Positions 24,942 to 34,236 of a stretch of 64,000 nt of DNA are shown piece after piece (within the stretch, counting starts at the first letter, position 1; every line of letters begins with the position of its first letter). This DNA is from Halobellus limi (GTDB taxonomy: Archaea > Halobacteriota > Halobacteria > Halobacteriales > Haloferacaceae): the NCBI RefSeq assembly GCF_004799685.1, contig NZ_CP031311.1, forward strand, positions 2,535,355 to 2,599,354, read 5' to 3'. The notes below the pieces were generated by a model that saw only the letters and a program-made list of their open reading frames with translations, ran no database searches and was not told where the DNA came from. A program made the position numbers and the translations under genes.

Positions 24942-25667
24942 ATGGACTGTCGGCGGTGCGGCACGCCCCTCGAACGACCGGGCGACTACTGCCTGGTGTG
25001 CGACACCGCCAACTGCGACGCCGTCGTCGTCGACTTCGAGCGCGACCGCGCGGAGTTGACGATGCTCGACGGCGAGGAGGTCGTGGGGAAAACGACGCTG
25101 ACGACCGTCCCCGAGGACGACCCCGAGTCGGAGACCGTCGAACTGCGGAACTTCGCGGGACGCGTCGCCGACGACGTCCGCCGCAAGCGACCCGAGACCG
25201 TGTTCGCGGCGGGGAACCGCGACGTCCTCAGAGAGACGAGAGCGCAACTGCACCACGAGTTCTATCGCGTCGCGGCCGACGACCCCGTCGAGCGCGTGCT
25301 GGAGCGCCGCGGCGAGCGCTCGCTGGAAGTCGTCGAGACGCCGCCGCGGGAGAAACTCGGCGGGTCGCACTCGACGCTGATCGGCGGGCGGAACGGCCGG
25401 CAGGCCATCGGCGTCGTCGCCGACCACCCGCACGTCAAGAAGGTCGTCCCCGGCCCGATCGACGCCGGCGGGATGGGCTCGCAGACGGGACTCAGAGCGA
25501 AGGTGACCCGCGCCGACGACAACGGCAACGTCCGGCTGTTGCTCCGGGACGGGTCGAGCGTCCAGGAGAACCGGATCGTGACGACCGCGATGGACAGAGA
25601 GACCGGCGAGTTCGTTCGCGACGACCTCAACGAGGCGCTCACCGAGGCCGAACTGCGGGACGAGTGA
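24942..25667 (+). CDS. DUF2103-family zinc-ribbon protein
   Basis: The 241-residue product starts with a zinc ribbon (CRRCGTPLE, then CLVCDTANC; residues about 3-26). The C-terminal domain (about 125-241) contains LGGSHSTLIGGRNGRQAIGV and VVPGPIDAGGMG, typical of DUF2103, a predicted metal-binding family without assigned activity. The ATG is about 25 bases after an AT-rich TATA-like ttttatttt (24913-24921), consistent with a leaderless start. Confidence 0.88.
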   Translation: MDCRRCGTPLERPGDYCLVCDTANCDAVVVDFERDRAELTMLDGEEVVGKTTLTTVPEDDPESETVELRNFAGRVADDVRRKRPETVFAAGNRDVLRETRAQLHHEFYRVAADDPVERVLERRGERSLEVVETPPREKLGGSHSTLIGGRNGRQAIGVVADHPHVKKVVPGPIDAGGMGSQTGLRAKVTRADDNGNVRLLLRDGSSVQENRIVTTAMDRETGEFVRDDLNEALTEAELRDE

Positions 25668-25737
25668 CCAGTATGAGCGCGTCGGTGGAAGCGGGCTGTG
25701 AGCGCGTCGCGACGAGCGAGGGGCGGCGTGCCAACCG

Positions 25738-26499
25738 CTATTCGAGATCGCCCGACCGGATCGCGCCCTCGGCTGCCGACAGCGCCGCATCGGGATCGAA
25801 GTCCCCGACGATCGACTCCAGTTCCTCCCGCGACGCGTCGCACAGCGCCTCGGCGTGCCGGGTGACGTTCGGGACCGCACGGAGGATGTTGTCGACGATC
25901 GGGACCGCCGCCGCCTGGGCCGACCGCGACAGCGGGTTCAGATCGATCACGATCTCGGATTTCCCCATCGCCGCGAGCGCCTCCGCGCGGTCGCCGTCTT
26001 CGAGGGGGACGAGCACGACGTCGGCCGCGCCGATGCCGTCGGCGTCGACCTTCGAGCGCTCGTGTTCCAGCCCCGGGATGCGCGCGTCCGCGGTCAATCC
26101 CTTGATCTCGACGCCGGCCGCCTCGGGGTCGTGCTCGTGGAGGTGTGCGGCGATCGCTTCCATCCGCTCGTCCGTTCGATTGAACAGGTTCACTTCGACG
26201 TCGGCGTCGACCGCCGCGGCGAGTTCGACGATCTCGCCGGGGACGAGCGCCGCGACGTTGCCGTTGACCGAGAGGACGGGGCGGTCGGCCAGGAGCAGGA
26301 GCGCAGCGGCGGCGCGGGCGGCCTCGTCGGCCGATTCGATCGTTCGCTCGCCGAGGAGGTAATCGAACGCCTCGCCGCGGCCCTCCGCGATGAGCCCCTG
26401 TTTGCTCGTGATCCCCTTTTCGACCCCCTCCTCGATGCGGTGTCGCGTCAGGAGCGACTGGTAGCGGGGGTGGCTCTCCGGGACGTCGATCTCGCTCAT
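25738..26499 (-). CDS. 4-phosphopantoate--beta-alanine ligase (phosphopantothenate synthetase)
   Basis: The 253-residue archaeal enzyme joins 4-phosphopantoate with beta-alanine using ATP, the second archaea-specific step towards CoA. Recognisable blocks are HPRYQSLLTRHRIEEGVEKG, GLIAEGRGEAFDYLLGE, LSVNGNVAALVP, VEVNLFNRTDERMEAI and KSEIVIDLNPLSRSAQ. It lies 79 bases downstream of the pantoate kinase gene on the same strand, so the two consecutive enzymes are probably co-transcribed. Confidence 0.95.
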   Translation of the reverse strand: MSEIDVPESHPRYQSLLTRHRIEEGVEKGITSKQGLIAEGRGEAFDYLLGERTIESADEAARAAAALLLLADRPVLSVNGNVAALVPGEIVELAAAVDADVEVNLFNRTDERMEAIAAHLHEHDPEAAGVEIKGLTADARIPGLEHERSKVDADGIGAADVVLVPLEDGDRAEALAAMGKSEIVIDLNPLSRSAQAAAVPIVDNILRAVPNVTRHAEALCDASREELESIVGDFDPDAALSAAEGAIRSGDLE

Positions 26500-26578
26500 A
26501 CCCCGAGATCGACCGGCCGGGCGAAAAGCGGGGCGGTTTTGATTCGCCGATCTCGCGTTCGGCGGCGGTGCGGTCCGC

Positions 26579-27445
26579 TCAGCGTTCGAATCGATCGAGG
26601 CGGGGCGGCCGGAGCGTCGCCCCCGTCGGATGCACCGCACAGACCTCGGGGTCGTAACCGGCCGAAGAGAGGCCGTCGCCGAAGGCGAAGGCGGTGTCGC
26701 CGAGCATCGCCATCGCGGCGTCGCCGCCCTCGGCGCGGACCGCCGCGACGGCGTCGGCGACGCGGTCGGTGAGGAGGTCCGCCTCGCGGGCGAACCGCCG
26801 CGAGAGTTCGACGAGGCGATCGGTTGTCGGCTCCGCCCGGAGGTCCGCCAGCGCGCGCTCGCCCGCGGCGGTCAGCGTGCTGGTGTCCCCCGAGAGGACG
26901 TCCTCGGTCGAGACCGACCCGAAGGAGATGTACTCGACGCGGGGACTGGCCGGGATCCCGTCGAGACGGCCGTGCTCCGGCGCGCCCGGTTCGAGCCGGA
27001 TGGGAAGCCCTCCGCGGGCCTGTGCCACCACGTCGCCGAGACCGGTCCCCGCCTCGACCTCCGCGGCGTGGGCGAGGCCGACGAGTTCGTTCTCGCTCCG
27101 ACTGCGACCGTAAGCGGCGTTGACGGCGTAGGCGGTCCCGAGCGCCATCGCGCCCGAGACGCCGAAGCCCGCCCCCAGCGGCAGCGGCGTCTCGGCGACG
27201 ACGCGGGCGTCCGACGCGTCGAGATCGTCGAGGACGGCGGCGACGGGCGCGACGTCGATCGGGTCGCCGTTCAGCGTCACACCGACGTCGTTTCCGTCAC
27301 TACCGCGGACGACGCGGACGTCGACGCCGTGCGAGAGCGCGACGCCGGCGCCCCGGGAGCCGGCAATCGAGGAATCCTCGTCGGGATGCGCGCTGAAGAA
27401 ACCGGTGACGTGTCCGGGCACGAACGCCGCCGCCTCGTCGGTCAT
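26579..27445 (-). CDS. Pantoate kinase (GHMP kinase family)
   Basis: The 288-residue product phosphorylates pantoate, the first archaea-specific CoA step. It has the family N-terminus AFVPGHVTGFFSAHPDED, the GHMP ATP-binding loop PLPLGAGFGVSGAMALG, and the end motif CAVHPTGATLRP. I chose MTDEAAAFVPG; the 29 residues upstream in frame overlap the promoter of the divergent toxin-antitoxin pair. Its product feeds the ligase encoded next. Confidence 0.95.
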   Translation of the reverse strand: MTDEAAAFVPGHVTGFFSAHPDEDSSIAGSRGAGVALSHGVDVRVVRGSDGNDVGVTLNGDPIDVAPVAAVLDDLDASDARVVAETPLPLGAGFGVSGAMALGTAYAVNAAYGRSRSENELVGLAHAAEVEAGTGLGDVVAQARGGLPIRLEPGAPEHGRLDGIPASPRVEYISFGSVSTEDVLSGDTSTLTAAGERALADLRAEPTTDRLVELSRRFAREADLLTDRVADAVAAVRAEGGDAAMAMLGDTAFAFGDGLSSAGYDPEVCAVHPTGATLRPPRLDRFER

Positions 27446-27539
27446 TGCCGTCGATTGCGCGTCGGCCGTTAAATCGGGCGCGGTTTCGGTAGCCGGCGGG
27501 GATCCGCGGCGGCCGGTCGTCCACAGGTTCAAATACGAT

Positions 27540-27558
27540 TACGTTATAATACAACGTA
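27540..27558 (+). promoter_or_regulatory. Inverted repeat at the UPF0175 antitoxin start
   Basis: TACGTT (27540-27545) and AACGTA (27553-27558) form a six-base inverted repeat around ATAATAC, immediately before the GTG at 27562. A TATA-like ttcaaata (about 27528-27535) upstream would start transcription at the GTG. The palindrome therefore lies between promoter and start, a natural place for autoregulation by the antitoxin. Protein binding is inferred. Confidence 0.5.
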
Positions 27559-27561
27559 TAC

Positions 27562-27864
27562 GTGCCGTCGATAAGCGCCCGCATCCCCGACGACGAACGG
27601 GACGAACTGGAGGAGGTCGCCGCACTCCTCGGGGAGGACAAGAGTACGACGATCAGGAAGGCCCTGGACGAGGGGCTCAAAGAGCTGCGAATCCGCGTCG
27701 CCGTCGAGCGCTACCAGACCGGCGAAATCTCCGTGACGGAGGCAGCACGCATCGCCGGCGTTCCGCTCGCGGAGTGGCTAGATATCTGTCGAGAGCGGAA
27801 TCTGACGACGCAGCTTTCGGCGGCCGATCTCGAACGCGACGCCGAGGCGGCGCGAGATCTGTAG
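27562..27864 (+). CDS. UPF0175-family antitoxin
   Basis: The 100-residue product has an N-terminal ribbon-helix-helix-like segment (ARIPDDERDELEEVAALLGE, KSTTIRKALDEGLKELRI). It continues into a second helix-turn-helix (ISVTEAARIAGVPLAEWLDICRERN). UPF0175 proteins pair with PIN-like DUF3368 toxins. The stop codon is followed without a gap by the toxin ATG, so the genes are coupled. The start is GTG. Confidence 0.9.
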   Translation: MPSISARIPDDERDELEEVAALLGEDKSTTIRKALDEGLKELRIRVAVERYQTGEISVTEAARIAGVPLAEWLDICRERNLTTQLSAADLERDAEAARDL

Positions 27865-28391
27865 ATGGATATCTACGTGGACGCGACGACGCTCATCGCC
27901 CTAGAGAGCGTCGGCGAACTGGAACTGCTGACGAACTTCGACGGCGACCTCGTGATCCCGCAGGCGGTCACCGACGAAATGAGCGAGGGGCGCACGGAAC
28001 GGAACGTTCAGGGCTGCTCCGGAGGGATTCGGTCTCGGTGAAGACCGAGACGAGCACGGACGGCGGGCACCAGCGGAGCGCGATGGACGTGCTCGGCGAG
28101 GCGGAGCGAAACGGCGACGTCGCGATCGTCGCGGCCGTCCTCCGAGCGCGCGAACGGGACGAACCGATCGCCGTCGTCTCCGACGACCGACGCGTCAGGA
28201 CCGTCGCCGACGGATTCGACGCCACCGTCACCGGCACGATCGGCGTCGTGGTCCGCGCCGTCGACGAGGGAAGAGCGCCCGACGAGGCGAAGTCGCTCGT
28301 GCGACGTCTCGACTCGAACGGACTGCATCTGACCGGTGAACTCCGCGAGACGGCCGATCGACTGATCGACGAAGCCGCCGAGGAGGACTGA
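27865..28391 (+). pseudogene. PIN-like (DUF3368-type) toxin, frameshifted
   Basis: The first frame encodes MDIYVDATTLIALESVGEL with the PIN-type Asp near the N-terminus and DLVIPQAVTDEMSEG, then stops at 28041 after 58 codons. The rest of the domain continues in another frame (LLRRDSVSVKTE, DVAIVAAVLRARERDEP, IAVVSDDRRVRTVADGF with acidic residues, then IGVVVRAVDEGRAPDEAK) to a TGA at 28391. The span is 527 bases, one short of a multiple of three. One extra base at the ggg of 28011-28013 would restore about 175 residues. It is either an inactivated RNase-type toxin or a sequencing error. Confidence 0.82.
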
Positions 28392-28484
28392 CCCGGCCTG
28401 GTATGCCGTCGCCCACGGTGACAGACGCTGCCGGTCTGACGAGACTCGCTGGCGCTCGTCTCGTCGATTCGCCACGTCTTCGTC

Positions 28485-29789
28485 CTACGGACTCAGGCGT
28501 TGCCTGTCTCGCGGGAACAGCACCGCCTCGCGGATGTTGTCGAGGCCGAGCATCGTCATCACGAGCCGCTCGCCGCCGAGGCCCCAGCCGGCGTGCGGCG
28601 GCATCCCGTATTTGAACATCTTCGTGTAGTAATCGAACTGCGCGGGGTCGAGCCCCTGCTGCTCGAAGCCCTCGACGAGGTGCTCGTAGCGGTGCTCACG
28701 CTGCCCGCCGGAGACCAGTTCCATCCGCGGGTGCATCATATCGAAGCCCGTCGAGAGCTGCGCGTCGTCGTCGTGGTCCTTGATGTAGAAGGGCTTGATC
28801 TCCGAGGGCCAGTCGGTGATGAAGTAGTGCTCGCCGACGTCGTCGCCGAGGGCGCGCTCGCCCTCGGTGGGGAGGTCGTCGCCCCAGACGAGCTGCTCGT
28901 CGAGTTCGCCCGTCGCGTTGATCCGCTCGATGGCCTCCTCGTAGGTGAGCCGCGGGAAGTCGCCCTCGGGGACCTCGAACGCCTCGTCGAGGCCGAGCAG
29001 TTCGAGCTGACGCTCGCAGTTCTCCGCGACGCCCTCGTAGGCGCTCTTGACGACGTGCTCGCAGGCGTCCATCGCCTCGGTGTGGTCGACGAACGCCGAC
29101 TCGAAGTCGATCGACGTCGCCTCGTTGAGGTGCCGCGGCGTGTTGTGCTCCTCCGCGCGGAAGATCGGCCCGATCTCGAAGACGCGTTCGAGGCCGGAGC
29201 CGACCATCAGCTGCTTGAACAGCTGCGGCGACTGGTTCATGAACGCCTCCTCCCCGAAGTACGTGATCGGGAACAGCTCCGTGCCGCCCTCGGTGCCGGT
29301 TGCGACGATCTTCGGTGTGTTGATCTCCGTACAGCCCAGGTCGCGGAAGGCGTCGCGCGCGGAGCGGAGGACCTCCGAGCGGATCTCGAAGATCGCCTTC
29401 ACTTCCTCTTTCCGGAGGTCGAGCGTCCGGTTGTCGAGCCGCGTCGAGAGTTCGGCGTCGACCTTCCCGGAGGGGTCCAGCGGCAGTTCGGTGTCGGACT
29501 CCGCGAGCACCTCGATCGACTCGGGGACGATCTCGACGTCCGTCGGCGCGCGCGGCTCCTCCTTCACGTCGCCGGTGACGGTGACGACGCTCTCGCGAGC
29601 CACGCCCAGCCCGGTCTCGACGAGTTCGTCGTCCATCGAGTCCTCCTCGAGTTTGATCTGGATCTTCCCCGATTTATCTCGAAGAATGAGGAAGGCGATA
29701 CCGCCGAGGTCCCGCACCTCGTGGACCCAGCCGGCGACGGTGATCGCCTCGCCCGGCTCGGCGTCTGCCGTGTAGGTTCTGCCTTTCAT
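28485..29789 (-). CDS. aspS: Aspartate--tRNA(Asp/Asn) ligase
   Basis: The 434-residue archaeal-type class II synthetase has an N-terminal OB-fold anticodon domain ([21 protein letters not shown], about 18-38). Its catalytic domain has motif 2 ([17 protein letters not shown]) and motif 3 ([16 protein letters not shown]). The His in [10 protein letters not shown], rather than the Trp seen in discriminating enzymes, hints at a non-discriminating AspRS that also charges tRNA-Asn. That hint is from family knowledge and not proven here. The start [13 protein letters not shown] is the family start; the 61 upstream residues in frame are not conserved-looking. Confidence 0.96.
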   Translation of the reverse strand: MKGRTYTADAEPGEAITVAGWVHEVRDLGGIAFLILRDKSGKIQIKLEEDSMDDELVETGLGVARESVVTVTGDVKEEPRAPTDVEIVPESIEVLAESDTELPLDPSGKVDAELSTRLDNRTLDLRKEEVKAIFEIRSEVLRSARDAFRDLGCTEINTPKIVATGTEGGTELFPITYFGEEAFMNQSPQLFKQLMVGSGLERVFEIGPIFRAEEHNTPRHLNEATSIDFESAFVDHTEAMDACEHVVKSAYEGVAENCERQLELLGLDEAFEVPEGDFPRLTYEEAIERINATGELDEQLVWGDDLPTEGERALGDDVGEHYFITDWPSEIKPFYIKDHDDDAQLSTGFDMMHPRMELVSGGQREHRYEHLVEGFEQQGLDPAQFDYYTKMFKYGMPPHAGWGLGGERLVMTMLGLDNIREAVLFPRDRQRLSP

Positions 29790-29940
29790 ACCCGGTGTTT
29801 CCGTCCGCCCGGTCTTAAAAACGGTCGGTTCGGTCGCGGAGTGTGTCGTTCCCGCACGGGAGACCGAACGTTGAGGGGTGCTCGTCGTCCGAACCCGTGC
29901 GGACCGCACATTCGGGCGGTCGGTTCCCGCTTCCGCGCCA

Positions 29941-29948
29941 TTTTTAAC
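29941..29948 (+). promoter_or_regulatory. TATA box of the GGGP synthase gene
   Basis: The sequence tttttaac at 29941-29948 lies about 27 bases before the ATG at 29972, which fits a leaderless haloarchaeal transcript and supports that start. The same 182-base spacer (29790-29971) must also carry the divergent aspS promoter. Confidence 0.6.
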
Positions 29949-29971
29949 GTTCCCCGGGAGACGTACCTGCA

Positions 29972-30694
29972 ATGACCGGGCCTTGGACGGAGTGGGACCA
30001 CGTGCTGAAAGTGGACCCGGACAAAGACCTCGTCGACGGCGAGACGTTCGAGGACGTCTGCCGGACGGGGACTGACGCGATCGAGATCGGCGGGACGCTC
30101 GACATCACGACCGAGAAGATGGAGCGGGTCGTCGACGCGTGCTCGCGCTACGACGTGCCGCTCTACCAGGAGCCCTCGAACCCCGGCGTCGTGATCGAGT
30201 CGGACGACCTCGACGGCTACCTCATCCCGACGGTGTTCAACGCCGAGTCCTCCTTCTGGGTCACCGGCGCGCACAAGGAGTGGGTCCGGATCGACGGGCC
30301 GCTCGACTGGGACCGGACGTACACCGAGGCGTACATCGTGATGAATCCGGACGCCTCGGTCGCGGAACTGACCGAGGCCGACACCGACCAGACCGCCGAG
30401 GACGTCGCCTCCTTCGCCGCGGTCGCCGAGAAGATGTTCGGCCAGGAGATCGTCTACGTCGAGTACTCGGGGACGTTCGGCGACACCGAGAAGGTCTCGG
30501 CCGCCCGCGACGCCCTCGACGACGCGTCGCTGTTCTACGGGGGCGGCATCGGCGACTACGACGCCGCCTACGAGATGGGCAAACACGCGGACACGATCGT
30601 CGTCGGCGACCTCCTCCACGACGAGGGCGTCGACGCCGTCCGCGAGACCGTCGAGGGCGTCAAAGACGCACACGCCGAGGCGCTCGTCGAGTGA
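29972..30694 (+). CDS. Phosphoglycerol geranylgeranyltransferase (GGGP synthase)
   Basis: The 240-residue TIM-barrel enzyme joins glycerol-1-phosphate to geranylgeranyl diphosphate, the first step of archaeal membrane lipid synthesis. Family blocks are [58 protein letters not shown] and the phosphate-binding [14 protein letters not shown] with LFYGGGIGD. Length is normal. It stands alone, divergent from aspS. Confidence 0.96.
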   Translation: MTGPWTEWDHVLKVDPDKDLVDGETFEDVCRTGTDAIEIGGTLDITTEKMERVVDACSRYDVPLYQEPSNPGVVIESDDLDGYLIPTVFNAESSFWVTGAHKEWVRIDGPLDWDRTYTEAYIVMNPDASVAELTEADTDQTAEDVASFAAVAEKMFGQEIVYVEYSGTFGDTEKVSAARDALDDASLFYGGGIGDYDAAYEMGKHADTIVVGDLLHDEGVDAVRETVEGVKDAHAEALVE

Positions 30695-30852
30695 GACCGC
30701 CAGGTGTCCGGTCCCCGCGACGTTCCGACTAACGAGCCGCGTGATTTTCTGAACCACCGACGGCGTCCCTTCGAGAGGGACGGCTGGACGCCGGAGCGAG
30801 TGGTGATCCCCGTCGCAGAAACCTCTATCCGGGTCCGGAACGGGGGAGGAAT

Positions 30853-31407
30853 ATGGACACCGAGCGGGAGAAGATGCTGCGAGGGGACCGCTACGACCCC
30901 ACTGACCCCGAACTCGTCGCGGATCGGAAGCGGGCACGGCGGCTCACGAACCGGTACAACCGTACGGAGGTGAACGAAGACGAGAGACGCCGCGAACTGC
31001 TCGCGGAACTCTTCGGGACGCTCGGCGAGGAGAGCTACGTCGAGCCGCCGTTCCGCTGTGACTACGGGTACAACATCCACGTCGGCCCGGGGTTCTTCGC
31101 GAACTTCGACTGCGTCGTTCTTGACGTCTGCCGCGTCGAGATCGGACGGAACTGTATGCTCGGGCCGGGCGTCCACATCTACACGGCGACGCACCCGCTC
31201 GACGCGAGCGAACGGGTCGAGGGACTGGAGTACGGGAAGCCGGTCACGATCGGCGACGACGTCTGGATCGGCGGGCGGGCGGTCGTCAATCCCGGCGTCA
31301 CCGTCGGCGACGACAGCGTCGTCGGTTCGGGCGCGGTCGTGACGAGCGACGTCCCCGAGGGCGTCGTCGTGCAGGGCAACCCGGCATCGGTGGTGAGGGA
31401 ACTGTAG
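30853..31407 (+). CDS. Sugar O-acetyltransferase (maltose/galactoside acetyltransferase type)
   Basis: The 184-residue left-handed beta-helix acetyltransferase has an N-terminal Mac domain ([25 protein letters not shown]). Hexapeptide repeats follow, with the catalytic His in [19 protein letters not shown], and [20 protein letters not shown]. It probably acetylates a sugar or a sugar-like acceptor from acetyl-CoA. A purine-rich ggggagga directly before the ATG (about 30843-30850) looks like a Shine-Dalgarno, less usual here. It is followed by a tandem repeat array. Confidence 0.93.
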   Translation: MDTEREKMLRGDRYDPTDPELVADRKRARRLTNRYNRTEVNEDERRRELLAELFGTLGEESYVEPPFRCDYGYNIHVGPGFFANFDCVVLDVCRVEIGRNCMLGPGVHIYTATHPLDASERVEGLEYGKPVTIGDDVWIGGRAVVNPGVTVGDDSVVGSGAVVTSDVPEGVVVQGNPASVVREL

Positions 31408-31478
31408 TCGCGTCCGCCGGAAATCGTTCGACGGGATCGCGCGACTAGCACGGCCGGGCGCGCAATCGGATGCAGACG

Positions 31479-31612
31479 CCGTCAGCAGACCATCCAAACG
31501 CCGTCAGCGGATCACCCTTCAACTGGCACCGTCAGCGGATCACCCTTCGACTGGCACCGTCAGCGGATCACCCTTCGACTGGCACCGTCAGCGGACCACC
31601 TTCCGACCGGCA
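31479..31612. repeat. 28-base tandem repeat array, about 4.8 copies
   Basis: A 28-base unit (ccgtcagcggatcaccctt followed by cgactggca) is repeated head to tail at 31501-31528, 31529-31556, 31557-31584 and 31585-31612, with a diverged 22-base partial copy at 31479-31500. Copies two and three are identical and the outer copies have substitutions. There are no unique spacers, so this is not a CRISPR array. It fills most of the 337-base gap after the acetyltransferase gene. No gene is seen in the gap. Confidence 0.9.
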
Positions 31613-31744
31613 CCGTTGCCGCCACCGTCACCGTCTCGTGGGACCGTCTCCGCGTCGCCTCATACCGATTACTCTCACTTTTCGCCGCCGAGCGCTACCC
31701 CCGCGGCGCTCGGCGGGAAGAGACGAGAGTACTCATCATCAGAG

Positions 31745-32365
31745 TCAGTCGTCGTTCGCCGTCTCGCTCCCGTCTTCTCCTGCATCGTCGGCTTCCTCGG
31801 TCGCGTCGCCGGTCTCTTCCCCGGTCGCGTCGCCCGCCTCCTCGACGGTGATGCTCACCGGTCCGGTGTCGGTGGCGTCGCTGGTGTCGTCGGAGCCCCC
31901 GAGTCGGCTGTCGAGGTTGAACACCGTGTTCAGTTCCGACTGGACCTGCTCGGCGACGCTGCGCACGAGATCGCTCGGCGCGATGGCGGTGTACTCGTAG
32001 GGGTTGTTGCCCGCGCCGGCGCTCTCGCGCTTGCGACGCGCGACGGTCTCCTCCTCGTGGAGTTCGGCGAGCGCCTCCCGGACGGTGCTCGGATACAGCC
32101 CCGTCCCGTCGGCCACCTCCTCGCTCGTCGAGTGGGGGTTCTTGCGCAGGTACACGTAGATCCGCGCTCGGGTCTCCGTGTCGAGGAGCCACGCCAGGAG
32201 GTCGACGATCCCCTCGTCGAACTCCGAGACGGCGCGGTCGGCCTCGGCCTCCAGTCGCGCTCGCGCCCCCGCCTCGGAGTCGGCGTCCTCGTCGCCCCCC
32301 TCGATAGCGTCCTCGAAGTCTATGCGGCTCCCGTCGCTCTCGTCGGTGTGGTCGTCAGGAGACAT
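31745..32365 (-). CDS. Winged helix-turn-helix transcriptional regulator
   Basis: The 206-residue protein has acidic, probably disordered ends (about 1-45 and 155-206) around a winged helix (TETRARIYVYLRKNPHSTSEE, GLYPSTVREALAELHEEETV). A dimerisation-like segment with a partly hydrophobic face follows (DLVRSVAEQVQSELNTVFN). It lies 52 bases downstream of gshA on the same strand, so it may be co-transcribed and linked to thiol control; that link is inferred from position only. Confidence 0.88.
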   Translation of the reverse strand: MSPDDHTDESDGSRIDFEDAIEGGDEDADSEAGARARLEAEADRAVSEFDEGIVDLLAWLLDTETRARIYVYLRKNPHSTSEEVADGTGLYPSTVREALAELHEEETVARRKRESAGAGNNPYEYTAIAPSDLVRSVAEQVQSELNTVFNLDSRLGGSDDTSDATDTGPVSITVEEAGDATGEETGDATEEADDAGEDGSETANDD

Positions 32366-32417
32366 CGTGTTCTACCCGAAAGGTCAAAACTCGGCGGGCA
32401 AAAGCCTTTCTCAGACC

Positions 32418-33494
32418 TCACTCCAGACAGAGCGCCTCACAGAGCGCGTCGAACCCGGACTCGCGGCGGAGGCGTCGCTGCCGCGCCGTGCCGCTCTCCG
32501 CGTCGAGGAGTCGACGCAGTGCGTCGGTCCCGAGGCGGTCGGTCTCGGCCGCGACGAACTCCTCGAGCGTGATCGTGTCCTCGCAGTCGCGCGTGATGAA
32601 CTCCGCGTCGCGACCGTAGCGCATCGCGTGCCACTTGTTCGCATCCAGGATCTCCCGCCGGACGTCCGTCCCCGGCTCGCCGTCCTCGTAGCGCGCGGCG
32701 AGGTCCGCGACCAGGGCGTGGACGTACTCGACGAACGCGGCCGTAGCGGCGGGATCGGTCTGGGCGTCCGGCGTCCGGACCTCGACGGTCCCGTGGCCGG
32801 TGTGGGGCCGGACGTCGTACCAGAGTTCGCCGCGGTCCTCGATCGAGCCGAGTTCGACCATCCGGCGCTCGAAGCGCTGGTAGGCCGCGAAGTCCTCGAA
32901 GTGCGTCGGCATCCCCGTGTTGGGAAGCGCCTCGAAGATCTTCGCCCGGGCGGAGGAGAGCCCCGTGTCGTATCCGCACCAGAACGGGGAGTTCGCCGAC
33001 AGCGCGAGCAGCGGCGGGAGGTACCACCGGAGTTCGTTCGCGATCCAGGTCGCCTTGTCGGCGTCGTCGACGCCGACGTGGACGTGGAGGCCCGAGGTCG
33101 TGTTCCGGTGCTGCGGGTACTGGATCCGATCCAGTTGGGATCGATACCGCGGTTTCGTCGCGTGATCGAGTTCGTACCACTCGGCCGTGGGGTGGAGACC
33201 GGCCGCCGCGATCCGGTAGCCGTGTTCGGCCGCGTGGTCGACGAGCGCCGCGCGGACGTCGCGCACCACCGCTTCGACGCCGCCTGCGTCCTCGATCAGC
33301 GGCGTCTGCGTCTCGATCGTGAACTGAAACAGCTCGTGGTCGATTCGGTCCTCGAGGATCCCCGTCGGTGGGTGATCGTAGACGAGATCAGAGATACCCG
33401 ACGTCGGGCGACCCCGCTCGTCGACGATGTAGAACTCCTCCTCGACGCCGAGGGTACCCATCCGGTCGAAGGCGTCCGCCGACCCTAGCTCCAT
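32418..33494 (-). CDS. gshA: Glutamate--cysteine ligase, GCS2 family (haloarchaeal GshA)
   Basis: The 358-residue ATP-grasp-like ligase makes gamma-glutamylcysteine, the main low-molecular-weight thiol of haloarchaea. Landmarks are [31 protein letters not shown], the [11 protein letters not shown] metal/ATP-site block and [19 protein letters not shown]. Length agrees with the archaeal GshA family. Haloarchaea generally lack the second enzyme (GshB), and none is visible here. It is probably the first gene of a two-gene unit with the winged-helix regulator. Confidence 0.94.
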   Translation of the reverse strand: MELGSADAFDRMGTLGVEEEFYIVDERGRPTSGISDLVYDHPPTGILEDRIDHELFQFTIETQTPLIEDAGGVEAVVRDVRAALVDHAAEHGYRIAAAGLHPTAEWYELDHATKPRYRSQLDRIQYPQHRNTTSGLHVHVGVDDADKATWIANELRWYLPPLLALSANSPFWCGYDTGLSSARAKIFEALPNTGMPTHFEDFAAYQRFERRMVELGSIEDRGELWYDVRPHTGHGTVEVRTPDAQTDPAATAAFVEYVHALVADLAARYEDGEPGTDVRREILDANKWHAMRYGRDAEFITRDCEDTITLEEFVAAETDRLGTDALRRLLDAESGTARQRRLRRESGFDALCEALCLE

Positions 33495-33576
33495 CGCCCC
33501 GTGGTTTGCGGCGGCCGATTAAATATGTCGCGGGCCGCGGCGAACGCCTCGCCCATCCGCGGTCGCGGGCTCCGAC

Positions 33577-34236
33577 TCACCGCGGGTCGGCCGCGTCGGC
33601 GCGTGGCTCGGCGACGACCGCGAGGTGGTCGTCGTGGAAGCGGTCCAACCGTCGGGTTTCGAGGATCTCGTACCCCTCGCGGAGTTCGTCGAGGGCGTCC
33701 TCGAAGACCGTCTCGGGGTCGTCGAGGACGTCCTCGCTGCGGGCTTTGATCGCCGCGAGCAGTCGGCCGTCCGGCGCGAGGAACTGCCGGTTGCGGAGCG
33801 CGACCGTCGCCTGCCCCCTGGTCGCGACGTCCTGGACGACGCAGTCGAGGTCGCCTTCGACGACGTGCGCGTAGGTTTCGGGGTCGCGGGCGTCCTTCAG
33901 GAGCGGGAAGAGGTTCGGCCGCGACTCCGCGACCGAGAGGAGGTCACGCGTCGGCCGCGGCGCGAACTCGACGGCGTACGTCGGCCCCGCGAAGTCAGCG
34001 ACGTGCGAGACGGTCGTCCCCGAGGCCGCCCCGAGGTAGAGGACTCCGTCGCCGCCGTCGAGACCGACGTCCATCTCTAACTCCAGCATCGCGCCGAGTT
34101 TCGAGCGCCCGGCGTCCCACGCCCGCCAGCCGTCGGCGTCCTGCGGTTCGCCGTACACCGGTTCCCCGCGGGTGGCGAGTCGCTCTCGCCCGTCGAACCG
34201 CCGCCGTTCGACGCCGACCGGGAGAGTGAGACTCAT
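33577..34236 (-). CDS. flpA: Fibrillarin-like rRNA/tRNA 2'-O-methyltransferase
   Basis: The 219-residue methyltransferase subunit of the C/D-box sRNP methylates ribose 2'-OH on rRNA and tRNA at sites chosen by guide RNAs. It has the SAM-binding GVLYLGAASGTTVSHVAD, VYAVEF-like (TYAVEFAPRP), DARDPETYAHVV and the catalytic Lys region LLAAIKARSED. It starts inside the nop5 gene with a 4-base overlap, the usual archaeal nop5-flpA pairing. Confidence 0.96.
   Translation of the reverse strand: MSLTLPVGVERRRFDGRERLATRGEPVYGEPQDADGWRAWDAGRSKLGAMLELEMDVGLDGGDGVLYLGAASGTTVSHVADFAGPTYAVEFAPRPTRDLLSVAESRPNLFPLLKDARDPETYAHVVEGDLDCVVQDVATRGQATVALRNRQFLAPDGRLLAAIKARSEDVLDDPETVFEDALDELREGYEILETRRLDRFHDDHLAVVAEPRADAADPR

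Noticed and set aside
31479-31612. Possible CRISPR array
   Set aside because: The 28-base units are directly contiguous with no unique spacers, and no cas genes are near.
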